This document shows positions 40,219 through 46,371 of a stretch of 46,371 bases of DNA, piece after piece; within the stretch, counting starts at the first letter, position 1; each line of letters opens with the position of its first letter. The stretch lies in contig NZ_JABBVZ010000023.1 in NCBI RefSeq assembly GCF_012933365.1, positions 1 to 46,371 of the forward strand, read 5' to 3'. The position numbers and the translations under genes are program-made. The notes under the pieces are model-generated. The model was not told the DNA's origin, made no database searches, and saw nothing but the letters and a program-made list of their open reading frames with translations. The stretch comes from Sulfobacillus harzensis (GTDB lineage: Bacteria > Bacillota > Sulfobacillia > Sulfobacillales > Sulfobacillaceae).

Positions 40219-43079
40219 GCGTACAACAGACGGACGACACCCGTCACACCGCCCACATTCAGGTCGGCATCAGCGGCATGACGTGCGCGAGTTGCGCCTT
40301 GCGCATCGAAAAGGGATTGAGTCGATACCCAGGTGTGGCTGATGCCCATGTCAATTTTGGAACCGAAAAAGCGACTGTGACGTTTGATCCGACGGCGGTC
40401 AACTTGGATGCCCTGGTTTCCAAAATCCAAGACATCGGGTATAAGGCTATCACCGATACCATGCGCCTCAAGCCCAGCGAACCGCTCGAACCAGCCAACG
40501 CCGCGGCTTTCACCGAACGCCTCAAGAGGCTCGACGGCGTGATTCAGGCACGGTTTGAAGCTTCGGCGGAGTCATGGGTGGTAACGTACCTGCCCGAGTC
40601 CATCCGCCCAGCGGACGTACGGCGGCAACTTAAAGACTGGGGTGTGCCCACGGAAGATTTAAGCGCCCAGCGCGATGCGGCCCAGGAAGCGCGTCAGCAG
40701 GAGATTCGCCGGTGGCTGACCCGCTTCATCGTCGGCGGGGTCTTTTCGTTGCCGTTGGCGATATGGCTGATTACCCGGATTGCGGGCGTCCCCAGATTGG
40801 GGAACCCCTGGCTCCAATTCGGGTTGGCCACGATGGTGCAGGCTTACGTCGGCGGGTTTTATTACCTCGACTCCTATCACAACTTGAAGAACAAAAACGC
40901 CAATATGTCTGTGCTGGTCGCCATGGGAACGACGGCGGCATACGGCCTGAGTGTTGGACTCTTGTTCTCGGGATCCCACCGGGCGCTCTACTTCGATGAT
41001 GCTGCCATCGTGTTAACGCTGATCAGCCTCGGGAAGCTCATCGAGGCACGGGCCAAGGGAGCCACGTCGTCGGCGATGAAGCAACTGATGGGGTTGGCTC
41101 CTCGGGATGCGCACGTGATGATCGCCGGCGAGGAACAGTCGCTCTCCATTGACGATGTGGAGCCGGGTATGGAACTGGTGGTGCGGCCCGGTGAAAAGAT
41201 ACCGACCGACGGCATCATCGTATCGGGTCGCAGCCACGTCGATGAGTCCATGCTCACCGGTGAACCGATGCCGCAAGCAAAGGAAGCGGGCGATGCGGTA
41301 GTAGGCGCCACATTGAACCAAACGGGAACCCTTAGGGTGAAGGCGACCAAGGTGGGTCGTGATACGGCCTTGTCGCAGATTGTGGCGGCTGTGGAAGCGG
41401 CCCAGGCGCAAAAAGCCCCGATTGAAGGACTGGCCGACCGCATTTCCGGGATCTTTGTGCCGGTCGTCATTGCCGCTGCCATCGTGACCTTCGGGTTGTG
41501 GTGGCTGGTGACGGGACACGTGGTCTCCGCCCTGTTGCCGGCGGTCGCGGTCTTGGTGGTGGCTTGCCCGTGTGCGTTAGGCCTCGCCACCCCGACGGCG
41601 ATCACCGCCGGGGTCGGAGTGGGGGCCAAACGCGGCCTGTTGATCCGCGGTGGGGAATATTTAGAAACCGCGCGGACCATTAATGCCGTGGTGCTAGACA
41701 AGACGGGAACCGTGACCCGGGGCAAGCCGGCCGTAACGGACGTGATAGGGGAAGCGTCAGAGCCCAGCGGCCAGGATTGGGTGCGTTGGGCAGCCGCGGT
41801 CGAAGCGGCTTCCGAACATCCGCTGGGCCGGGCGGTGGTCAATTACGCTCGGGAACAGGGCTTCAAGGTGCCTACCGCGGCAGAATTCAAGGCCGAGCCG
41901 GGGCAGGGTGTACGAGCCGAGGTCGAGGGGCATTCCGTTATGGTAGGCAGTCGTCGCGCAGCGGCGGACGCTCTGGTTTCCGTACATGACCTTGACGTGG
42001 TCATCGAACGGCTGGAACAGGAAGGCAAGACGCCTTTGTACGTCGTCGTCGATGATGCCTATGCGGGTCTCATCGCTGTCGCGGATACCATTAAGGACAC
42101 GGCCAGTGAGGCGATCCAGGCTTTGCATGCAGACGGTGTCGCCGTGTACCTCTTAACCGGCGACACGCGACGAGTCGCGGAAGCTGTCGCCGCGGAGGTG
42201 GGCATCCCGGCCGATCACGTGAAGGCGGAAGTCTTGCCTACCCAAAAAGCGGAGGTCGTGCAAGCCCTGAAGGACCAAGGCCAGCATGTAGCGATGGTGG
42301 GCGATGGGATTAACGATGCGCCGGCGCTGGCGACCGCCGATCTCGGCATTGCTATCGGCACCGGAACTGATGTGGCGATCGCCGCCGCGGGCATCACGCT
42401 CATGAGTGGTGATTTGCGAGGCGTTCCCGCGAGCCTGCGGCTATCCCGGCAGACGATGCAAAAGATCCGGCAAAACCTCTTTTGGGCCTTCTTCTACAAC
42501 GTGATCCTCATTCCCATCGCGGCCGTGGGATGGCTCGCCCCGGTGATTTCGGGTGGCGCCATGGCTGTGTCATCGATTTTAGTGACCAGCAATTCGGCGC
42601 TGCTTAAGCGCTACAATCCGTTCGCGGGCCTCACGGCCACCGAGGATCGCTGGGCCGCCGAGCTCGCGGCCGAAGAGGCCGCGATACCTCAGCCAGCGGG
42701 ACCAGTTCAAACCGCCGTAGACCCCGTCTGCGGCATGACCGTGACCATTGGGGAAGAGGCGGGGCAGATGGAGTACCAGGGCATGACCTACTACTTCTGC
42801 GCCAAGAGTTGCCTGGCCGAGTTTCGCGAGGACCCCGACGGCTATCTTGCCGGGACGAAATCGGTGGCGATGGACGGCAACGCCGCGTCTATGACTGCGG
42901 TGGATCCCGTGTGCCAGATGACCGTCACGATTGGCGAGGAAGCGGGAAAGACCGAGTACGCGGGCCAAACGTACTATTTCTGCAATGCCGCGTGTCAGCG
43001 GGCCTTCGAAAAAGACCCAACGACCTACGCGAAGTCCGACGCCCTCATGGCGTCTGGGCATGATCACGGTCCCCAGTAA
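40215..43079 (+). CDS. copA: Copper-translocating P1B-type ATPase CopA with C-terminal tandem YHS domains
   Basis: ATP-driven Cu(I) exporter. 954 aa, about 150 longer than a usual CopA. An N-terminal HMA domain with GMTCASC (C24, C27) is followed by a second HMA-like fold (about 90-150) without CxxC. The transmembrane metal site is VVACPCALG near 451; the phosphorylation motif is DKTGT near 495 and the hinge [10 protein letters not shown] near 696. After the last helix come two YHS domains beginning DPVCGMTV (near 836) and DPVCQMTV (near 897), each with a YYFC motif. The tail ends in HDHG. ATG 40215 overlaps csoR and has GAAGGAGGG upstream. YHS domains are thought to bind metals; C-terminal tandem copies on CopA are unusual. 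Confidence 0.93.
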   Translation: MSVQQTDDTRHTAHIQVGISGMTCASCALRIEKGLSRYPGVADAHVNFGTEKATVTFDPTAVNLDALVSKIQDIGYKAITDTMRLKPSEPLEPANAAAFTERLKRLDGVIQARFEASAESWVVTYLPESIRPADVRRQLKDWGVPTEDLSAQRDAAQEARQQEIRRWLTRFIVGGVFSLPLAIWLITRIAGVPRLGNPWLQFGLATMVQAYVGGFYYLDSYHNLKNKNANMSVLVAMGTTAAYGLSVGLLFSGSHRALYFDDAAIVLTLISLGKLIEARAKGATSSAMKQLMGLAPRDAHVMIAGEEQSLSIDDVEPGMELVVRPGEKIPTDGIIVSGRSHVDESMLTGEPMPQAKEAGDAVVGATLNQTGTLRVKATKVGRDTALSQIVAAVEAAQAQKAPIEGLADRISGIFVPVVIAAAIVTFGLWWLVTGHVVSALLPAVAVLVVACPCALGLATPTAITAGVGVGAKRGLLIRGGEYLETARTINAVVLDKTGTVTRGKPAVTDVIGEASEPSGQDWVRWAAAVEAASEHPLGRAVVNYAREQGFKVPTAAEFKAEPGQGVRAEVEGHSVMVGSRRAAADALVSVHDLDVVIERLEQEGKTPLYVVVDDAYAGLIAVADTIKDTASEAIQALHADGVAVYLLTGDTRRVAEAVAAEVGIPADHVKAEVLPTQKAEVVQALKDQGQHVAMVGDGINDAPALATADLGIAIGTGTDVAIAAAGITLMSGDLRGVPASLRLSRQTMQKIRQNLFWAFFYNVILIPIAAVGWLAPVISGGAMAVSSILVTSNSALLKRYNPFAGLTATEDRWAAELAAEEAAIPQPAGPVQTAVDPVCGMTVTIGEEAGQMEYQGMTYYFCAKSCLAEFREDPDGYLAGTKSVAMDGNAASMTAVDPVCQMTVTIGEEAGKTEYAGQTYYFCNAACQRAFEKDPTTYAKSDALMASGHDHGPQ

Positions 43080-43167
43080 TCCCGGCGCCCTGATGCCGGA
43101 CGGATCGGGTCGCCTGTCGTGGACCTGACAACAGGGCTGCCGACTATCGTTTAGGAGGGTGAAACCA

Positions 43168-43347
43168 ATGGACCACAAGTCGGATGCGCAACACGCAGGC
43201 GGTAAGGTTGTTGACCCTGTCTGCCATATGACCGTCGCTGTCAACGACACTACACCTCGTAGTACTCACGCCGGGAAGACGTACTACTTCTGCGCGCCGG
43301 GCTGCAAGACCCGCTTTGATCAAGACCCCGCAAAATACGCGGGTTAG
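43168..43347 (+). CDS. Stand-alone YHS-domain protein
   Basis: A 59-aa protein consisting almost entirely of one YHS domain: DPVCHMTVAV near 16, and YYFCAPGCKTRFDQDPAKY. It closely resembles the two domains at the end of copA, suggesting tandem duplication. Probable metal (copper) binding or delivery partner. ATG 43168 has GGAGGG about 9 nt upstream; the in-frame GTG at 43159 is too close to that site. A hairpin terminator follows 16 bp after the stop. Confidence 0.85.
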   Translation: MDHKSDAQHAGGKVVDPVCHMTVAVNDTTPRSTHAGKTYYFCAPGCKTRFDQDPAKYAG

Positions 43348-43363
43348 CACCGATGGCGGCAGG

Positions 43364-43394
43364 GAGGGCCGAGAAACGCTCGGCCCTCTTGCCC
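43364..43394 (+). terminator. Hairpin after the copper operon
   Basis: GAGGGCCGAG (43364-43373), loop AAACG, CTCGGCCCTC (43379-43388), followed by TTGCCC. A strong 10-bp stem, but only a weak T-tract, so termination efficiency is uncertain. The stretch 43395-43735 contains no recognised gene; open frames on both strands lack ribosome sites and family resemblance. Confidence 0.65.
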
Positions 43395-43752
43395 TGCTCG
43401 TCCAAGCCATGCTCTAGGTTGCCGTTGTCCTTTACTCCACTCCGGACCCACCAATGCGTTTGCTGCGTTCCGGCGAGTGCCGATCGTGATTGTTTTCGCA
43501 ACCCACGGTCCTGGTTCACCATCGGGGTCGTTGGCCGGTATTTTGGCGATGTGTGGCCACAGCGGTTTCCTGATTCCCTCCTAAAGCCGCACGCAGATTT
43601 GGCTCTGGAGCCCATGCTTGCGCGGCGCTTAGCCCCATTCGAGCGTGACGTTTGGGGCATGATGGAGTGATTGGAAATTATAGACGGGACAGAATAGGGG
43701 AAATCGTGATGTCAGCGCTCTGCGAAGTGAGGATGAAGGGAGCAAGTCCGCA

Positions 43753-44772
43753 ATGACGAATTCAGCAAAGAACCTCCAAGATATCTCCTTGTCCGTTTTG
43801 GACCTCTCTCCGGTGATGGTTGGCGGGACGGTGGCGGATGCGTTGCATCGCAGTCTCGATTTGGCGCAGCATGTGGAACAATGGGATTTCAAACGGTACT
43901 GGCTTGCCGAGCACCATAACATGGCGGGGATCGCGAGCTCGGCAACGGCTGTGGTGATCGGATACATTGCCGGCGGAACCTCCACGATTCGTGTGGGATC
44001 GGGAGGAATTATGCTTCCTAATCATGCGCCCCTCGTGATCGCTGAGCAATTCGGGACCTTGGCGGCATTGTATCCGAATCGGATTGATTTGGGCATTGGG
44101 CGGGCGCCCGGGACCGACCCACTTACGGTACGCGCTTTACACCGCGACCCGCGTGCGCACGCCCGGGATTTTCCGGACTTGCTGGAGGAGTTGCGGGGTT
44201 ACTTCAGTTCCCAGGCGTCGACTCGAGCCGTGCGGTCCATCCCCGCTGAAGGAATGAACGTACCGATTTGGCTATTGGGGTCCAGCGACTATAGTGCGCA
44301 ATTGGCCGGATATCTCGGGCTGCCGTTCGCTCATGCGGGCCAGTTTGCCGCTGAGAATACCCAAATGGCGCTTGACGCCTATCGTAGCAGTTTTCGCCCC
44401 TCTGCGGTGTTGCAGGAGCCCTATGTGATGCTTGGGGTCTCGGTGGTCGCCGCTGACACGACGGAAAAGGCGCGTTACCTGTCTACGACGCAACAACAGA
44501 AGTTGCTGCAACTGATTCGGGGCCGCCTCAAAACGGCTCAGATGGCTCCGCCGGTGGCGAACATGGAGCCGCTTTGGGATGATCAGGAGAAAGCCATGGT
44601 CGAGGGGAGACTTAGGGCGTCCATCATTGGGGATGCGCCAACAGTCCGCGCTGGGCTACAGTCGCTGTTGGATGCGACCCAAGCGGACGAACTCATTATT
44701 ACCTCAGAAATATATCACCATGCCGACCGCCTGCGCTCGTACGAGATTGTTGGGTCGGTGTGGAAGTCATAA
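43753..44772 (+). CDS. LLM-class flavin-dependent oxidoreductase (luciferase-like)
   Basis: 339-aa TIM-barrel enzyme that uses F420 or FMN in relatives. The N-terminal [24 protein letters not shown] near 54, [41 protein letters not shown] near 80-121 place it among MsnO8/Ylb-type members with FMN. Substrate unknown. ATG 43753 follows AAGGGAG about 11 nt upstream. The SDR gene begins 50 bp after its stop, suggesting co-transcription. Confidence 0.9.
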   Translation: MTNSAKNLQDISLSVLDLSPVMVGGTVADALHRSLDLAQHVEQWDFKRYWLAEHHNMAGIASSATAVVIGYIAGGTSTIRVGSGGIMLPNHAPLVIAEQFGTLAALYPNRIDLGIGRAPGTDPLTVRALHRDPRAHARDFPDLLEELRGYFSSQASTRAVRSIPAEGMNVPIWLLGSSDYSAQLAGYLGLPFAHAGQFAAENTQMALDAYRSSFRPSAVLQEPYVMLGVSVVAADTTEKARYLSTTQQQKLLQLIRGRLKTAQMAPPVANMEPLWDDQEKAMVEGRLRASIIGDAPTVRAGLQSLLDATQADELIITSEIYHHADRLRSYEIVGSVWKS

Positions 44773-44822
44773 TGGGGATGAACGAAAGAATTTGATTTGG
44801 ATTGACGAAGGAGGAAGCCCGG

Positions 44823-45539
44823 ATGGCATTGCAAGGTAAGCGTGTAGTATTGGTGGGTGGAACATCGGGTATTGGTTTGGCGACGGCGCAGGCGTTTCTG
44901 GATGCCTCGGCCCAGGTTGTGATTGCGAGCCGTTCTGGTGAAAAGCTTGCAGAGGCCCAAAGGATATTGTCCGGGGAGGTTACAGCGGCCACACTGGATT
45001 TTCGGCACGAAGAACCGCTGGCCGCCTTTTTTCAGCGAGTGGGTCCCTTCGACCACCTGGTGGTTACGGCCGGCGATGGAGTCATGGGCAGTATCTCGGA
45101 TGTTCCCGTCGAACAAGCTAAGGCTGCTTTTGACAGTAAGTTCTGGGGGCAGTACTTGACCGTGCGGGCGGCCGTCCCCCATCTTCGTGGCGGGTCCTCG
45201 ATTACGCTGACCACCGGCGTGTACGGCATTCGGCCGCCGCGGGGCGCTTCCACGTTAGCTGCCATTAACTCCGCCGTTGAGGGGTTAGTTCGGGGATTGG
45301 CTGTAGAGCTGGCGCCTATCCGAGTTAATGCGGTGTCGCCGGGTATTGTCGACACCCCGATCTATGGAGGAATGCCTGCAGAACAACGGGAGGGGATGTT
45401 CCGAAATCTCGCTGATCAATTGCCGGTTGGTCACGTGGCGACGCCGCACGAGATTGCTCAAGCGTATGTCTACTTGGCGGAGAATGCGTTTACGACTGGG
45501 TCGGTCGTGCTCATTGACGGCGGTGCTCACCTGGTGTAA
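44823..45539 (+). CDS. Short-chain dehydrogenase/reductase-like protein without YxxxK
   Basis: 238-aa Rossmann-fold SDR. The cofactor motif VGGTSGIGLA near 11-20 is normal and the C-terminal NAVSPGIVDTPIYGG block follows it. The catalytic YxxxK is replaced: STLAAINSAVEGL puts Leu at the Tyr position (near 145) and Asn at the Lys position (near 149), though the preceding serine/threonine segment (LTTG) remains. It cannot use the classic SDR mechanism. ATG 44823 with AAGGAGGAA 7 nt upstream; an upstream TTG at 44802 is rejected. Function unknown; probably co-transcribed with the LLM enzyme. Confidence 0.86.
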   Translation: MALQGKRVVLVGGTSGIGLATAQAFLDASAQVVIASRSGEKLAEAQRILSGEVTAATLDFRHEEPLAAFFQRVGPFDHLVVTAGDGVMGSISDVPVEQAKAAFDSKFWGQYLTVRAAVPHLRGGSSITLTTGVYGIRPPRGASTLAAINSAVEGLVRGLAVELAPIRVNAVSPGIVDTPIYGGMPAEQREGMFRNLADQLPVGHVATPHEIAQAYVYLAENAFTTGSVVLIDGGAHLV

Positions 45540-45644
45540 CCTCTCACGCGATGGAGGGTCGACTCTTCGTTCTATCCAGGGGATGCGCGGCTATACGAGT
45601 GACGTCTGGCGCATTATGACAGCTCACCCGCGGATGCTGGAGAG

Positions 45645-45686
45645 TCTCAAGAGAAAACCCGCTCCGGGAAAAGGCCGGAGCGGGTT
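45645..45686 (-). terminator. Terminator of the isochorismatase-like gene (minus strand)
   Basis: AACCCGCTCCGG (45656-45667) pairs perfectly with CCGGAGCGGGTT (45675-45686) around a 7-nt loop. Read on the minus strand it is followed by TTTTCTCTT, 14 bp after the gene's stop. It may also block transcription from the SDR gene on the plus strand, but there no T-run follows. Confidence 0.8.
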
Positions 45687-45700
45687 CCTGCTCTGCTCTG

Positions 45701-46285
45701 TTATTTGGAGAGAGCCTTCAAGACCTCGTCGGTCGACCGAACCCGACCGATTCGGGCCAACACATGATTGATAGCAAAGGCGTGAGCTTCCTCGGAAAGG
45801 TCGGAGCACGCGTCTTCAACAAAAATTTGCTGATATCCACGCTCATAGGCGTCTCGTGCGGTGCTTTCCACACCAATGTTGGTGGCGATTCCCGTCAGGA
45901 TGATGGTATCGATCCCGCGACGGCGCAACTGTAAGTCCAGGTCGGTTCCGTAAAAGGCACCCCACTGGCGCTTGCGCACGACGTGATCGCCGTCTTTTGG
46001 CGTCATTTCAGGAACAAATTGGTCCCAGTCAGCAGGTGGGTTGCCCGATCGTAGCGGTGCGTTGTCGGTAATCGGATGGAGCGCATCCTTACCGTCGGGG
46101 GAAGGTCCAACGTGAACAAGCACCACAAATCCCCCCACTTCGCGAAGATGGTCCGCAATTTGAGCGGTGCGCCGAATTACGTCAGCGGCAGAATGAGGGG
46201 CGGTCGGCATCCCGGCGATGCCTTTTTGCAGGTCGATGACGACCAGCGCCGTTTTCTGAGGGTTAAGTTCCAAGCTGTTTGCCAC
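45701..46285 (-). CDS. Isochorismatase-fold hydrolase, YecD-like
   Basis: 194-aa cysteine-hydrolase/isochorismatase-superfamily protein. The catalytic Asp is in ALVVIDLQKG (D18) and the Lys in VVRKRQWGAFYGTDL (near 105). The nucleophile position reads TGIATNIGVESTARDA, with Gly instead of Cys (near 138), as in E. coli YecD and the isochorismatase domain of EntB. It is therefore not a nicotinamidase or carbamoyl-amidase of the cysteine type. Substrate unknown. GTG 46285 has AAGGGAG about 10 nt upstream; that site lies in the terminal repeat. A terminator follows. Confidence 0.87.
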   Translation of the reverse strand: MANSLELNPQKTALVVIDLQKGIAGMPTAPHSAADVIRRTAQIADHLREVGGFVVLVHVGPSPDGKDALHPITDNAPLRSGNPPADWDQFVPEMTPKDGDHVVRKRQWGAFYGTDLDLQLRRRGIDTIILTGIATNIGVESTARDAYERGYQQIFVEDACSDLSEEAHAFAINHVLARIGRVRSTDEVLKALSK

Positions 46286-46295
46286 GTGGCGTACT

Positions 46296-46371
46296 CTCCC
46301 TTGAAAAAAGATTTGTTGTACCGTATTTAGGGCCTGAACTGACGCAACTACAACACATGTAGCGGTGGTCA
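46296..46371. repeat. 76-bp terminal inverted repeat, right copy
   Basis: Exact reverse complement of bases 2-77. Its inner edge carries the Shine-Dalgarno of the isochorismatase-like gene on the minus strand. See the left copy for interpretation. Confidence 0.95.

Noticed and set aside
43353..43670. Open frames on both strands after the copper operon (also 43250-43660 minus)
   Set aside because: No ribosome site, overlap with the terminator hairpin or the YHS gene, and no family resemblance; probably chance in GC-rich DNA.
1..46371. tRNA, rRNA genes or CRISPR arrays
   Set aside because: No cloverleaf, CCA-ended stem or regularly spaced repeat array was noticed by eye; a covariance-model scan would be needed to exclude a tRNA fully.

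Overview
The window reads as a chromosomal segment of an endospore-forming, GC-rich Firmicute. The closest feel is Sulfobacillus or a related thermophilic or acidophilic Clostridia-grade lineage; this is an inference from gene content and protein sequence, not from a database search. Spore genes dominate the first half: spoIIAB-sigF, a spoVA operon, gerW (ytfJ) and spmA/spmB. They are interleaved with housekeeping genes (lysA, scpAB, panC, rluB, aroH, cmk, plsC, an rpsA homologue).

Layout. 1-5.3 kb: spoIIAB-sigF, an intrinsic terminator, then spoVAC-AD-AEb-AEa-AF. 5.3-9 kb: lysA-scpA-scpB-ytfI-like-gerW, tightly packed. 9-13 kb: a non-homologous end-joining (NHEJ) operon of Ku, a stand-alone ATP-dependent ligase, a stand-alone LigD-type polymerase and a SNF2 translocase, with overlapping or nearly touching genes directly behind gerW. 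13-18.1 kb: thioredoxin-fold protein, panC, spmA, an inverted spmB, ridA, rluB, nicotinate phosphoribosyltransferase. 18.1-22.5 kb: SWIM-finger protein on the minus strand, a small zinc-ribbon gene, aroH-cmk-plsC and the S1-domain gene with its own promoter and terminator. 22.5-24.3 kb: low-affinity phosphate transport (PiT plus a DUF47/PhoU-like partner) behind a candidate Pho box. 24.5-28.7 kb: MDR reductase, an aldehyde-dehydrogenase-like pseudoenzyme, a YbaK editing protein and an MFS exporter.

From about 28.7 kb the content becomes accessory. It opens with a decayed IS607-type resolvase. Then come a probable surface-glycan modification cassette (sulfotransferase, acyltransferase-3, SGNH hydrolase), an amidohydrolase, an MMPL exporter, ergothioneine genes egtB-egtD, a COG4705 membrane protein, and a copper island (csoR, copA with tandem C-terminal YHS domains, a free YHS protein). 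The window ends with a redox group: LLM flavin oxidoreductase, a catalytic-residue-less SDR, and a YecD-like isochorismatase-fold protein.

The first and last 76 bases are perfect reverse complements of each other, and the ribosome binding sites of the two outermost genes lie at the inner edge of this repeat. An assembly-graph end effect is the most economical explanation, so the sequence upstream of spoIIAB (spoIIAA is absent) should be treated with caution.

The points most worth a second look are the NHEJ-SNF2 operon coupled to a spore gene, the head-to-head (convergent) spmA/spmB with overlapping stop codons, the HMA-P1B-ATPase-YHS-YHS architecture, the ALDH-like protein that has lost all three catalytic residues, and the candidate Pho box. 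No tRNA, rRNA, CRISPR array or intact insertion sequence was seen.
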